Assembly: GCF_041817755.1 (NCBI RefSeq)
Contig: NZ_JBGYBX010000049.1
Location: forward strand, 26,671-90,670
Reading direction: 5' to 3'
DNA: 64,000 bases
Source of the DNA: Glaesserella sp041817755
GTDB taxonomy: Bacteria; Pseudomonadota; Gammaproteobacteria; Enterobacterales; Pasteurellaceae
Positions 15,310 through 24,709 of this stretch are shown here, one piece after another. The stretch's first letter is position 1. Each line of letters opens with the position of its first letter. Both the position numbers and the translations under genes were made by a program. Under the pieces are notes generated by a model. That model saw only the letters and a list, made by a program, of their open reading frames with translations, searched no databases and was not told where the DNA came from.

Positions 15310-17538
15310 ATGAAAAATTTAAAACAATACGGGCAAAATTACGTTAACTGGGTGCTACGCTTGGGTAAAGGGCGTTCCGCCCTGTTTGGCTTTTTTGTTC
15401 TGTCGTTTTGTGCGATTGTCATTCAATGCATTTTAAGTTTACTGTTTACCGGCGAAATTGACGGAAATGATATTTTTCGTTCAATTATTTTCGGTTTGAT
15501 TTCCGTTCCGTTTGTGATCTATTTCTTCAATCTTGTCGTTGAAAAGTTGGAACGTTCGAGAATGCGCTTGGAACAGTCTTTGTCCGACTTGTCGTTACTG
15601 CGTGAGCAAGATGCGCGTTTAAATGTCGAGCTTGAACAGCAAGCGGCATTTTTACGATCGTTTTTTGATTCGTCTCCCGATTTGGTGTTTTATCGGGACG
15701 ATAAAGGGCGTTATTTAGGCTGTAACCGGGCGATGGAAATTTTGACCGGGAAATCGGAAAAAGAAATCATCACCTTGACACCGCATGATATTTATCCGGC
15801 GGAAACGGCAAAAATGATCATGGATACGGATCGGGATACCTTAATCAGTAATACCGGTGTGACGGTGGAGCAGTGGATTCGTCACCCGAATAACAAATTG
15901 TCGTGTTTTGAGATTCGTAAAGTGCCTTATTATGATCGTATTCAAAACCGCTACTGTATTATCGGTTTCGGACGAGACATTACGGAGCGCAAGCGCTATC
16001 AGGAACTGATTGAAAAAAACAGCCGCGATAAATCGAAATTGATGGCGACCATCAGTCATGAGTTGCGTACACCGCTAAACGGCATTATCGGCTTAAGCCG
16101 TATTCTGTTGGAAGGAGAGTTGTCGGCACAGCAACGGGAATACCTCAAGACGATTAATATCAGTGCGGTGTCTCTCGGGCATATTTTCAGCGATATTATT
16201 GATTTGGAAAAAATCGATAGCCGTCGCATTGAGCTTTTCCGTACGGAAGTGGAGTTCTCCCAAATCATCAGTAATATCAGCCATTTCGCCAACTTAATGG
16301 CAGAGCAGAAGCAGATTAAATTCCACATAAAATACGACGATAATCTGCCGGATTTTATCTATGTCGATAACGCCCGCTTGAGCCAAGTGCTGTGGAACTT
16401 GGTCAATAATGCCGTGAAATTCACACCGTCCGGCGGCAGTATCTCGCTGAATATTGTGCGTTATGATGCGGATCATTTCGGGTTTATTTTGAAAGACACC
16501 GGTATCGGTATTAAGAAAAGCGAGCAACGTAAAATTTTCGCCATGTTCTATCAAGCGCAAACGGTAAAAGGGAAAAAAGCACCGGGCAGCGGTATCGGCT
16601 TAGCTATTTCAAAACGTATTGCCAAATTGATGGGCGGAGATTTAACCGTCGAAAGCGAATTGAATCAAGGTTCGACCTTCACGTTGACTATTCAAGCCGA
16701 TGAAGTAAAAAGCCATAAAGAAATCGCCTTCAATGCCCATGCGTTAAAAGTCTTGTTAGTAGAAGATATTGAAGTCAATGTGGTGGTTGCCAAAGCTATG
16801 TTGAACAAATTCGGCTGTGACGTGGATGTGGCGATGAGCGGTAGCGAAGCATTCGAGCTGTTTGCTAAGAACAGCTACGACTTGATTTTACTGGATATTC
16901 AATTGCCGGATATTACCGGTTTTGAGATCGCCTCTCAGTTACGTCGGCTCTATCAAAACGGCGAAGTCGATTATTTACCGCTATTGGTGGCATTAACCGC
17001 CAATATTATTCAAACCAAAGAAGAGTATCGGCAGCAAGGCATGGATGATGTGTTACGAAAACCCCTTTCGTTGGAGGCGTTGGCGGAATGTTTGAACCGT
17101 CATTTTGATGAGGGCTTTTTGGAAAATTCGGTTGAAAACGCACCGCTTGTCAATGTGCCGCAGCCTGACGAGCAGCCTTTTGATCGCAAAATGTTGCAAG
17201 AGTTGGTTGATGTGATGGGGAAAACGGCGCTTTTGGCGAATTTCGAATTATTCGCCAAGCTGATGCCGGAATATGTGGCAAATCTGAGGCAGTACCTTTC
17301 GGCATGGCAAAAATCCCACGATTCTGAAAAACGTAAATTAACGGTAGAGGAAGCACATAAAATAAAAGGGGCATTAGCATCGGTCGGTTTATTGAAATTA
17401 CAACGTGTGGCACAATTTGCTCAAACCGATGACGGTGAAGCTTGGGAACGCGGTATCGAAAATTGGGCGGCGCAGATACAAGCCGATTGGCAAACGGATT
17501 TAGCCAACGCCACCGAATGGGTGAGCGCATTGAAATAG
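15310..17538 (+). CDS. arcB: Anoxic redox sensor hybrid kinase ArcB
   Basis: 742 aa. Two N-terminal membrane helices, a linker, a PAS domain (FFDSSPDLVFYRDDKGRYLG), histidine kinase core with His250 in MATISHELRTPLNGIIG, ATPase boxes (NLVNNAVKFTP, GTGIGI-like DTGIGIKKSEQRK, GSGIGLAISKRI), a receiver domain with Asp529 in DLILLDIQLPDITG, and a C-terminal HPt domain with His683 in EEAHKIKGALAS. This is the three-step phosphorelay of ArcB, which signals to ArcA under low oxygen. It is 36 residues shorter than E. coli ArcB (778), mostly before the H box. arcA is not in the window, as usual. Confidence 0.95.
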   Translation: MKNLKQYGQNYVNWVLRLGKGRSALFGFFVLSFCAIVIQCILSLLFTGEIDGNDIFRSIIFGLISVPFVIYFFNLVVEKLERSRMRLEQSLSDLSLLREQDARLNVELEQQAAFLRSFFDSSPDLVFYRDDKGRYLGCNRAMEILTGKSEKEIITLTPHDIYPAETAKMIMDTDRDTLISNTGVTVEQWIRHPNNKLSCFEIRKVPYYDRIQNRYCIIGFGRDITERKRYQELIEKNSRDKSKLMATISHELRTPLNGIIGLSRILLEGELSAQQREYLKTINISAVSLGHIFSDIIDLEKIDSRRIELFRTEVEFSQIISNISHFANLMAEQKQIKFHIKYDDNLPDFIYVDNARLSQVLWNLVNNAVKFTPSGGSISLNIVRYDADHFGFILKDTGIGIKKSEQRKIFAMFYQAQTVKGKKAPGSGIGLAISKRIAKLMGGDLTVESELNQGSTFTLTIQADEVKSHKEIAFNAHALKVLLVEDIEVNVVVAKAMLNKFGCDVDVAMSGSEAFELFAKNSYDLILLDIQLPDITGFEIASQLRRLYQNGEVDYLPLLVALTANIIQTKEEYRQQGMDDVLRKPLSLEALAECLNRHFDEGFLENSVENAPLVNVPQPDEQPFDRKMLQELVDVMGKTALLANFELFAKLMPEYVANLRQYLSAWQKSHDSEKRKLTVEEAHKIKGALASVGLLKLQRVAQFAQTDDGEAWERGIENWAAQIQADWQTDLANATEWVSALK

Positions 17539-17553
17539 CTCGTATCGGGCTTT

Positions 17554-18753
17554 TTACCAGCCGAGCGCCCGGTGGGCAAGTGCATGTCGGGCAAACGGGA
17601 TATGCGCTAAGCCGATTAGCGCTAAATTTCTAGCAATTTGAACCGGTAAATATTCGCAAGAAAATAGCGAAATCAGACCGCTTGTGCTTTGCATAATTCG
17701 GGCTTGGTCGGCTTGGCGGTGTTGTTCAAACTGTTGTAACCATTTTGCTTCGCCAAAATCTTCGCCTTGAGCAAAGGCTTGACCGACAAGGGTTGCCAGT
17801 TCAAACAGATCTCGTATTCCGAGATTGAACCCTTGCCCTGCCACAGGGTGGAGCAACTGGGACGCATTGCCGACAATGGCTAAACGGTGGTGAATATGGC
17901 TTTCGCTTTTTTGCGAAGAAAGGGGGTAAACAAACCGCTTGCTGACTTGTAAAAATTTGCCGAGTTTCCAGCCGAATTGTTGTTGCAAGGCGTGTAAAAA
18001 GGCAGTGTCTGACATTGCCATTGCGTCTGTCGGATCTTCCATACACCAAACCAGCGACATCATTTTTTCATTGAGTGGCAATAAGGCAAAAGGCCCTTGT
18101 TTCGTGAAACGTTCAAAGGCGTGGTTTTGGTGTGGTTCAGACAGGATAACATTGGCAATAATGGCGGATTGTTGATAATCCTTGATAAATTGGGTGGTTA
18201 CGCCACATTGTTGGGCAACTTGAGATTGAATGCCGTCACAGGCAACTAACAATTTAGACGTTAATTGTGTTCCGCTATTTAGGGTAATCTGGCATTGCTG
18301 TTCTGTGCGTTCGATATGGCTGACGGTATCAGGGCAGAATAGCTGAATGTTGGGTTGCTTGGCGATTAATGCGGTCAGTTGCTCGCCCAGTTTGGCGAGT
18401 TCCACCACCACACCTAATTCGGATAAGCGTAATTCGTCGGCTTTTAAAGTCGTTTTGCCGAAATGTCCTTGATCTGAAACGTGAATTTGTTTGATGGGGG
18501 TAGCAATACGGTAAACCGGCTGAGCTAAATTTTGTTCCGTAGCAAGCGGTCGAATTTGAGCTAATTTTTGCAAACTGCCGTAAGCAAGGGCGATTGAACG
18601 TGCGTCAAAACCGCCTTGCTCAGTATAGTTTGGCGTATTTTTTTCTACGATTGCAATTTGCAGTTGGTGTCTGCTTACTGAACTTAACGCTAAGGCAAGT
18701 ACAGAACCCGTCACCGCACCGCCGACAATCACCACATCAATGTTTTGTTTCAT
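17554..18753 (-). CDS. ubiH: 2-octaprenyl-6-methoxyphenol hydroxylase (ubiquinone synthesis)
   Basis: 399-aa flavoprotein monooxygenase. The FAD-binding Rossmann start is VVIVGGAVTGSVLALAL, the DG-like motif is KLLVACDGIQSQVAQ, and the GD-equivalent motif is VGNASQLLHPVAGQGFNLGIRDL. FDARSIALAYGS and AIIANVILSEPHQNHAFERF are UbiH signatures that separate it from UbiF and UbiI. It hydroxylates C4 of the quinone ring and needs oxygen, so it serves aerobic ubiquinone synthesis. Convergent with arcB, only 15 bp apart. selD lies upstream in the same direction. Confidence 0.93.
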   Translation of the reverse strand: MKQNIDVVIVGGAVTGSVLALALSSVSRHQLQIAIVEKNTPNYTEQGGFDARSIALAYGSLQKLAQIRPLATEQNLAQPVYRIATPIKQIHVSDQGHFGKTTLKADELRLSELGVVVELAKLGEQLTALIAKQPNIQLFCPDTVSHIERTEQQCQITLNSGTQLTSKLLVACDGIQSQVAQQCGVTTQFIKDYQQSAIIANVILSEPHQNHAFERFTKQGPFALLPLNEKMMSLVWCMEDPTDAMAMSDTAFLHALQQQFGWKLGKFLQVSKRFVYPLSSQKSESHIHHRLAIVGNASQLLHPVAGQGFNLGIRDLFELATLVGQAFAQGEDFGEAKWLQQFEQHRQADQARIMQSTSGLISLFSCEYLPVQIARNLALIGLAHIPFARHALAHRALGW

Positions 18754-18778
18754 ATCTTATTTATTCTCAAAATTTAAT

Positions 18779-18806
18779 GTAGGGACGCCAAGCGTGGCGT
18801 CCCTAC
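18779..18806. repeat. GTAGGGACG hairpin element after selD
   Basis: GTAGGGACGCCA, loop AGCG, TGGCGTCCCTAC: a perfect 12-bp stem starting directly at the selD stop codon. It resembles the two GTAGGGGCG elements at 38749 and 44350. It can act as the selD terminator, although the T-run behind it on the minus strand is weak (ATTAAATTTT). Confidence 0.65.
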
Positions 18807-19849
18807 TATTTCACGTCGATTAAGACCTTACCACTTTCCGCTGTTAATAATCTGCCGACAGGGTAAAGGGCGACATTGGCATTGTTTGCAATTTGTTTCA
18901 CACTTTCGACCGCTTGTGGCTTAACGGCGATCAATAAACCACCTGACGTTTGCGGATCACACAAAATCGCTTTTTGTTCATCACTTAACGGCGAAATCAG
19001 ATGTCCGTAGCTGTCGAAATTACGGGTTGTGCCGCCCGGGACAGCCCCTTGTGCGATATACTCTTTGACACTGTCTAAGGTTTGGATTTGATCGAAATAG
19101 ACTTCGGCACGCAAGTTTGAACCTTGACAGATTTCCGTTAAGTGTCCGAGTAATCCGAAACCTGTGACATCGGTCATTGCCGTGATTTCATCGACTTTGG
19201 CAAATTCAGCGCCGACCAAATTCATCTGACACATCACATCTCGAGCTAAATTTTGATGTTCAGGTTTTAATTTACCCTGTTTTTCCGCCGTAGTGAGTAC
19301 GCCGATCCCAAGCGGTTTCGTGAGATATAAATCGCAGTCTGCTTGTGCTGAAGCGTTCTTTTTCACTTGTTCGGTGGAAATAATGCCTGTGACCGCTAAA
19401 CCAAAAATAGGTTCAGGGGAGTCAATCGAGTGTCCGCCTGCTAAAGCAATGCCTGCTTGTTGGCACGCAAAACGACCGCCATCAACAATTTTTTGTGCAA
19501 CTTCGGCAGGTAACTTATTGATTGGAAAGCCTAAAATTGCAATCGCCATAATCGGTTTACCGCCCATTGCAAAAATATCACTGATTGCGTTAGTCGCAGC
19601 AATTCGCCCGAAATCAAAAGGATCATCTACAATCGGCATAAAGAAATCCGTGGTGCTGACAATACCGACACCGTTACCAATGTCATAGACAGCCGCGTCA
19701 TCTTTGGTTTCATTACCGACTAACAAATTCGGGTCGATAAATTTTGCCTGTTCTGTGTGCAGAATTTGTTCAAGGACTTTTGGGGAAATTTTACAGCCAC
19801 AGCCTGCACCATGACTATACTGTGTTAAGCGAATGGGTTCGTTTTGCAT
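18806..19849 (-). CDS. selD: Selenide, water dikinase (selenophosphate synthetase)
   Basis: 347 aa. It makes selenophosphate, the selenium donor for selenocysteine and selenouridine, from selenide and ATP. The catalytic Cys and Lys lie in HGAGCGCKISPKVL (residues 14-27); the codon at the active site is TGT, so this is a Cys enzyme, whereas some Pasteurellaceae SelD proteins use selenocysteine (TGA). ATP-binding features include DDAAVYDIGNGVGIVSTTDF and GGHSIDSPEPIFGLAVTG. Monocistronic; a hairpin follows the stop at once. Confidence 0.96.
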   Translation of the reverse strand: MQNEPIRLTQYSHGAGCGCKISPKVLEQILHTEQAKFIDPNLLVGNETKDDAAVYDIGNGVGIVSTTDFFMPIVDDPFDFGRIAATNAISDIFAMGGKPIMAIAILGFPINKLPAEVAQKIVDGGRFACQQAGIALAGGHSIDSPEPIFGLAVTGIISTEQVKKNASAQADCDLYLTKPLGIGVLTTAEKQGKLKPEHQNLARDVMCQMNLVGAEFAKVDEITAMTDVTGFGLLGHLTEICQGSNLRAEVYFDQIQTLDSVKEYIAQGAVPGGTTRNFDSYGHLISPLSDEQKAILCDPQTSGGLLIAVKPQAVESVKQIANNANVALYPVGRLLTAESGKVLIDVK

Positions 19850-19982
19850 GGTTGCCTCTTTTTTCTTATTTAGCCTAAATAAAGATGGCGGGATTGTACT
19901 CTCATTTGCAAAAAATTGACAGTAACCGACCGCTTGTAACTGTGGTAAACTGCCACTAATTTTTCACTTTGTTTTAATGATT

Positions 19983-20417
19983 ATGCCGACAATCAATCAA
20001 TCCGCCCTTGTGCCTTATAGTGCCGAACAGATGTATCGTCTTGTTAATGACTATGAAAAATATCCGCAGTTTTTATCAGGATGTGTAGGGGCAACGACCT
20101 TAAGTTTAGGCGACAATGAACTCAATGCAGAATTGGGGATTCAAAAATTGGGGATTAGCCAACGTTTTAGTACACATAATACGATGATTCCCAATGAAAA
20201 AATTACCATGGAATTATTAAATGGACCATTCAAATATTTACACGGAGCTTGGACTTTTCAGCCGTTTGATGAACAGAGTTGCAAAATCAGCCTAAATTTA
20301 GAATTTGAATTTTCAAGCCCGATGATTGGTATGGTGTTTGGCAAAATTTTCAATGAATTAACGCTTAAAATGGTGAATGCGTTTAAACAGCGAGCAAAAG
20401 AGGTATATGGTGTCTGA
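19983..20417 (+). CDS. ratA: RatA family SRPBCC protein (ubiquinone-binding / PasT-like)
   Basis: 144 aa if started at 19983 (MPTINQSALVPYSAEQMYRL); an in-frame ATG two codons upstream (19977) is also possible and neither has a clear ribosome-binding site. The polyketide-cyclase/START fold signature ALVPYSAEQMYRLVNDYEKYPQFLSGC and the end MVNAFKQRAKEVYGV match YfjG/RatA. Proposed roles are binding coenzyme Q (Coq10-like) and, in E. coli, blocking 70S ribosome formation. It overlaps the downstream rnfH-like gene by 11 bp, the typical ratA-ratB pair. Confidence 0.88.
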   Translation: MPTINQSALVPYSAEQMYRLVNDYEKYPQFLSGCVGATTLSLGDNELNAELGIQKLGISQRFSTHNTMIPNEKITMELLNGPFKYLHGAWTFQPFDEQSCKISLNLEFEFSSPMIGMVFGKIFNELTLKMVNAFKQRAKEVYGV

Positions 20418-20703
20418 TACGCAAAAAATCGTGGTGGAAGTGATTTACGCTTATCCTGATAAATATTTTTATAAGAAGATGGAATTAGATAATCCGCTCT
20501 CGATTCAAAATGTGATTTTGCAATCAGGCGTATTGCAAAAATATACGGAAATTGACTTGCGAGAAAATAAAGTCGGTATTTTCAGCCGTCCAGCGAAATT
20601 GATAGATATGGTGGAAAATGGTGATCGCATTGAAATCTACCGCCCGTTGATTGCCGACCCGAAAGAAATCCGACGCAAGAGAGCGGAAGAGCAGAGAAAA
20701 TAG
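20407..20703 (+). CDS. ratB: RnfH/RatB family protein
   Basis: 98 aa starting MVSDTQKIVVEVIYAYPDKY. It has the ubiquitin-like beta-grasp fold of the UPF0125/RnfH family: IDLRENKVGIFSRPAKL and the closing NGDRIEIYRPLIADPKEIRRKRAEE are characteristic. AAAGAGGT before 20407 supports this start over one ten codons earlier. It is the second gene of ratAB; function is not established, though it is called the PasI antitoxin in some E. coli strains. Confidence 0.85.
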   Translation: MVSDTQKIVVEVIYAYPDKYFYKKMELDNPLSIQNVILQSGVLQKYTEIDLRENKVGIFSRPAKLIDMVENGDRIEIYRPLIADPKEIRRKRAEEQRK

Positions 20704-20845
20704 TCGGACATTCTGTAATCAACCTTTTAATTATAAAGTTAACTAAAATTGAGTTTTAACTAACTTTACTATAAGTATATTGAATTTTTAATATCCTTAA
20801 GTAGAATATTGAGGGTTTTATATTATCCTACACGAGGAGGTTTCT

Positions 20846-21706
20846 ATGGGAAAATTAAATATATCATTGCTCGCTATAATTACTATTAGCTTATCAGCTT
20901 GTTCAAATAATAATTCTAATAACAGTTTTTCTGACTCTCCTGCTAATACATCATCTAGCAGCAGTTCTTCAAATTCAAGTAATTCGAATGTTGGCACTAT
21001 TAATAACGTCATAAATGGAGATTTGAATGGATTTGCCTATAAATTTAAATCAACAGAATCTAAAGATAACATAACAGCTCCAATATCTTTAGATTTGACA
21101 ACCGATAATAAAAATATTTTATATGTGGATAATCAGAGAATAGAAATGGCTCCGGAAGGTTTAATGCCGGCTTATACAATTGATTATGTGAAAGATAATT
21201 ACATAAAATTAAGCTCGGGTACTTATGCTGAAGGAGGAAATTACCTTTCTGATATGCAGCATGGAATATATAAAAATTTATCTGACGGTAATACTTATCC
21301 CTATGTTCAAGGGAAATTTACACCGTCGGAAAATATACCTAAAACAGGCATAGTGAACTATTATGGTTTTGCTTATCATATTAATGGAAAATTAGATAAC
21401 ACTTATCAATTTCCAAGTGGTAAAACTAAAACGGAGACACTGCCATCCAATTGGAGTATTCAGGGAGTTTCTATAACGGCTGACTTTGATAAAAAGAATA
21501 TAGAGGGTAGTATTTTACATACATCATCACTCAATAATATAACAACTGAGTTATCGGCATCTATTACAGGTAATACGTTTGAAGGTGAAAAAAATGGAAC
21601 TCGAGTTAAAGGTGCATTTTTTGGAGAGAATGCAAAAGAAATTGGTGGTATTTATGTAAATACAGAACAAGAATATTCTGGTTCTTTTGGTGCTAAAAAT
21701 TGGTAA
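20846..21706 (+). CDS. Slam-dependent-type surface lipoprotein with TbpB-like barrel
   Basis: 286 aa. The lipoprotein signal ends in the lipobox LSAC with lipidated Cys19, followed by a 30-residue Ser/Asn-rich linker typical of surface-lipoprotein anchors. The C-terminal half has the TbpB/fHbp-type eight-strand barrel pattern: ITADFDKKNIEGSI, ELSASITGNTFEG, then VKGAFFGENAKEIGGIYVNT, the GxFFGxxAxExGG motif, and an aromatic end SFGAKNW. Such proteins are carried to the cell surface by Slam; a Slam gene lies at 343. GAGGAGG precedes the ATG. Base composition is AT-rich relative to ratB and prfB, suggesting transfer. The ligand is unknown. Confidence 0.75.
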   Translation: MGKLNISLLAIITISLSACSNNNSNNSFSDSPANTSSSSSSSNSSNSNVGTINNVINGDLNGFAYKFKSTESKDNITAPISLDLTTDNKNILYVDNQRIEMAPEGLMPAYTIDYVKDNYIKLSSGTYAEGGNYLSDMQHGIYKNLSDGNTYPYVQGKFTPSENIPKTGIVNYYGFAYHINGKLDNTYQFPSGKTKTETLPSNWSIQGVSITADFDKKNIEGSILHTSSLNNITTELSASITGNTFEGEKNGTRVKGAFFGENAKEIGGIYVNTEQEYSGSFGAKNW

Positions 21707-21764
21707 ACTTATTTTAATACACTAGTGCTTACTTTAATATAAAGTGAATAAATGGATATTTTTT

Positions 21765-21798
21765 AAAGGGCTGACATATAAATTCAGCCCTTTAATTT
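21765..21798 (+). terminator. Intrinsic terminator after the surface lipoprotein
   Basis: AAAGGGCTGA (21765-21774) pairs with TCAGCCCTTT (21784-21793), followed by AATTT. The remainder of 21707-21984 holds a single uptake word near 21932 and no gene. Confidence 0.75.
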
Positions 21799-21984
21799 CA
21801 ATTTATTCAAATGGAAAAATTGTAGTTGAAGGAGCTAGTGATTATCCTGAAAAGTCTTTTTAAAGAAGACTGGTTTGGATTGTTCGCATTCTATTCAAAA
21901 CGTGATTTTGCAAATTTTTAGGCGAAAATGACCGCTTGTTTTAGCTTGACAGGGGATTTCCTACCTAAGGACATCCCCTTGAAC

Positions 21985-23083
21985 TTACAACCCCGCCTTC
22001 AAACTCGCTTCAATAAATTTATCTAGATCGCCGTCTAACACCGCTTGGGTATTACGGTTTTCAACGCCTGTACGTAAATCTTTGATACGGGAATCATCAA
22101 GCACATAAGAGCGGATTTGGCTGCCCCAACCGATATCCGATTTACTCTCTTCCAGTGCTTGTTTTTCTGCATTTTTTTTCATCATCTCCATTTCATAGAG
22201 TTTTGCTTTGAGCTGTTTCATCGCTTGATCTTTATTTTGATGTTGCGAACGCCCGTTTTGGCATTGCACCACAATGCCCGACGGCATATGCGTAATACGC
22301 ACCGCCGATTCGGTTTTATTGACGTGCTGACCACCTGCACCCGATGCACGATACACATCAATACGCAGATCCGCAGGATTAATTTCAATATCAAAATCAT
22401 CATCCACTTCAGGATAGACAAATGCCGCTGCAAAAGAAGTATGGCGACGGTTATTGGAGTCAAACGGACTTTTACGCACTAAACGGTGAATCCCTGTTTC
22501 CGTTCTCAGCCAACCGAAAGCGTATTCTCCTGAAACACGAATCGTCGCCGATTTTAAGCCTGCTACATCGCCGTCGGACACTTCGATCAACTCGGTTTTA
22601 AAGCCTTTACTTTCTGCCCAACGTAAATACATACGCAGTAGCATTTCCGTCCAGTCTTGCGCTTCCGTGCCGCCTGAGCCTGCTTGTAAATCCACATAAC
22701 AGTCAGCAGAATCATGCTGACCGCTAAACATACGGCGAAACTCTAACAAGGCTAATTTTTCTTCAAGTTGGTTCGCTTCTTGTTGAGCTTCGTTAAAAGT
22801 TTCTTCATCTTCCGCTTCAACGGCAAGTTCAATTAAGCCTTCGACATCTTCAATCCCTTGATCAAGTGCTTTAATCGTATTCACAATGGTTTCAAGGGCA
22901 ACACGCTCTTTACCTAAGGCTTGGGCTTTTTCGGCATTATTCCATACGTCAGGTTGTTCTAATTCAGCATTGACTTCTTCTAAGCGTTCGACTTTCAGAT
23001 CGAAGTCAAAGATACCCCCGAAGTGTATTGGTTCGTTCTGCTAAATCGGCTAATTGAGTTTTAATCGGATTAAGTTCAAACAT
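21985..23083 (-). CDS. prfB: Peptide chain release factor 2 with programmed +1 frameshift
   Basis: The gene starts at 23083 (MFELNPIKTQLADLAERTNT). After 25 codons it meets an in-frame TGA at 23008-23006 within GGGGGTATCTTTGAC: an SD-like GGGGGT, then CTT TGA C, the classic RF2 frameshift site. Shifting +1 continues as FDFDLKVERLEEVN and gives 365 aa, exactly the E. coli length. The rest carries the GGQ peptidyl-hydrolysis motif (SGAGGQHVNKTESAVRI) and the RF2 tripeptide region (WLRTETGIHRLVRKSPFDS). RF2 reads UGA and UAA, so low RF2 favours the shift and restores its own level. Confidence 0.97.
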
Positions 23084-23155
23084 AATGGTTTCCTTGAGAT
23101 GTAAAATGCGAAATTATAGCGGACATTCTAAACGCAGAAAACAGCCTTATTGCCG

Positions 23156-23710
23156 TCAGTGAAGTAATGAACGGTAATAGTCCCAATCAAAATACTGCCC
23201 CGGGTCGATTTTTCGTTCCGGGGCAATTTGATTGTGACCGGCGATACGCTCAGGCGTGATTTGCGGATAAGCTTGCATAATCACTTGCGTAAGGTTAGCT
23301 AAGGTTTGATATTGCGCTTCGGTAAAAGGTTGATTGTTACTGCCTTCCAGCTCAATCCCGATAGAAAACTCATTGCATTTTTCACGTCCTTCAAAGCAAG
23401 AGACACCGGCGTGCCAAGCCATATCGTTAAAATTAACATATTGGGTAATCTGACCTTCTCGAGTAATTAAACAATGGGCGGAAACCCGTAAATCTTTAAT
23501 CTCTTCAAAATAGGGGTGAAGGGTTGGATCTAACGTGCCTTCAAAAAAACGGTCAATAAAATCACCGCCAAATTCATCGGGTGGAAGACTAATATAATGA
23601 ATCACCAAAAGGGAAATATCCTCTTGATAAGGTCTTGGATTAAAGTGTGGAGAGAGTACTTGCTTGGTATTTAACAACCAACCTTTTTCAATCTTTAACG
23701 TTTTCTGCAT
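23156..23710 (-). CDS. ampD: 1,6-anhydro-N-acetylmuramyl-L-alanine amidase AmpD
   Basis: 184-aa cytoplasmic zinc amidase of peptidoglycan recycling. It has the Amidase_2 fold: VIHYISLPPDEFGG with the first zinc His, VSAHCLITREGQI, MAWHAGVSCFEGRE, SIGIELEGSNN, and the last zinc ligands in IAGHNQIAPERKIDPGQYFDW. Length matches E. coli AmpD (183). It removes the peptide from anhydro-muropeptides and so keeps AmpR-type induction low where such a regulator exists. Divergent from rlmJ. Confidence 0.96.
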   Translation of the reverse strand: MQKTLKIEKGWLLNTKQVLSPHFNPRPYQEDISLLVIHYISLPPDEFGGDFIDRFFEGTLDPTLHPYFEEIKDLRVSAHCLITREGQITQYVNFNDMAWHAGVSCFEGREKCNEFSIGIELEGSNNQPFTEAQYQTLANLTQVIMQAYPQITPERIAGHNQIAPERKIDPGQYFDWDYYRSLLH

Positions 23711-23767
23711 AGTTTAAAACGGCTAAATAAGCTAAAATGCCGTCATTTTACAAGAAAGAGAATCAAA

Positions 23768-24607
23768 ATGCTGAGTTATCGTCACAGTTTTCACGCCGGC
23801 AACCACGCCGATGTCCTTAAACATATCGTTTTAACCCTCATCTTGCACGCCTTAAAACAGAAAGAAAAAGGCTTTTTCTACCTTGATACCCATTCGGGTG
23901 TAGGGCGTTATAGCTTGCAAAGTAGCGAAGCGGAAAAAACAGGGGAATATATTGAAGGTATTGCTCGCCTTTGGGAGAGAACCGATCTACCCGAAGAAGT
24001 GGCGTTGTATTTGAATGAAATCAAAAAAATTAACAAAGATAAGCTACGTTTTTACGCAGGATCGCCGTTGCTTGCCGTGCAACAATTACGTCCGCAAGAC
24101 AGGGCTTTACTCACAGAGTTACACCCTAACGACTTCCCACTACTTCGCAATGAATTTGCGAAAACGCCTAATGTGGTAACAAAACGGGAAAACGGTTTCC
24201 AACAGCTAAAAGCCGCATTACCACCAAAAGAAAAGCGTGGTTTGGTACTGATCGACCCGCCTTATGAACTCAAAGAAGATTATGAACTGGTGGTGAAAGC
24301 GATTGAAGAAGGCTATAAACGCTTTGCCACCGGTGTTTATGCGATTTGGTATCCGGTGGTGCTTCGCCAACACACCAAACGTATCGTACGAGGCTTAGTT
24401 GAAACGGGGATCCGCAAAATTTTACAGATTGAATTAGCCGTTCGCCCCGATTCAGACCAACGAGGTATGACCGCAAGCGGTATGATTGTGATTAACCCAC
24501 CGTGGCAGTTAGAAAGCCAAATGAAAAAGATTTTACCCTATTTAACCGATGTGCTTGTGCCGGAAGGAACGGGTAGTTGGACGGTGGAGTGGATTACGCC
24601 GGAATAA
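23768..24607 (+). CDS. rlmJ: 23S rRNA A2030 N6-methyltransferase
   Basis: 279 aa. Starts MLSYRHSFHAGNHADVLKHI, the RlmJ signature, with the SAM pocket FFYLDTHSGVGRY and catalytic DPPY motif in VLIDPPYELKEDYELV. It methylates A2030 in 23S rRNA; E. coli yhiR mutants cannot use extracellular DNA as nutrient, giving the older name ComJ. Length 279 versus 280 in E. coli. Confidence 0.95.
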   Translation: MLSYRHSFHAGNHADVLKHIVLTLILHALKQKEKGFFYLDTHSGVGRYSLQSSEAEKTGEYIEGIARLWERTDLPEEVALYLNEIKKINKDKLRFYAGSPLLAVQQLRPQDRALLTELHPNDFPLLRNEFAKTPNVVTKRENGFQQLKAALPPKEKRGLVLIDPPYELKEDYELVVKAIEEGYKRFATGVYAIWYPVVLRQHTKRIVRGLVETGIRKILQIELAVRPDSDQRGMTASGMIVINPPWQLESQMKKILPYLTDVLVPEGTGSWTVEWITPE

Positions 24608-24626
24608 CACGAAGGTAATTAGCAAT

Positions 24627-24684
24627 ACAAGCGGTCGGTTTTAACCATTATTTTGCAAATTTCGGCATAAAACTCACCGCTTGT
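24627..24684. terminator. Inverted uptake-word pair between rlmJ and pyrE
   Basis: ACAAGCGGTC at 24627 and ACCGCTTGT ending at 24684 surround TTTTGCAAATTT. They form a stem after rlmJ; pyrE starts 26 bp later. Confidence 0.55.
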
Positions 24685-24709
24685 ATCCTCAAATAAAAAA
24701 GGAAATGTT

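Noticed and set aside
18806..19849. Selenocysteine in SelD
   Set aside because: The active-site codon is TGT (Cys), not TGA, and no SECIS-like element is needed.
20086..20096. A fourth GTAGGGGC element inside ratA
   Set aside because: The word GTAGGGGCAA occurs by itself in coding sequence without an inverted partner.
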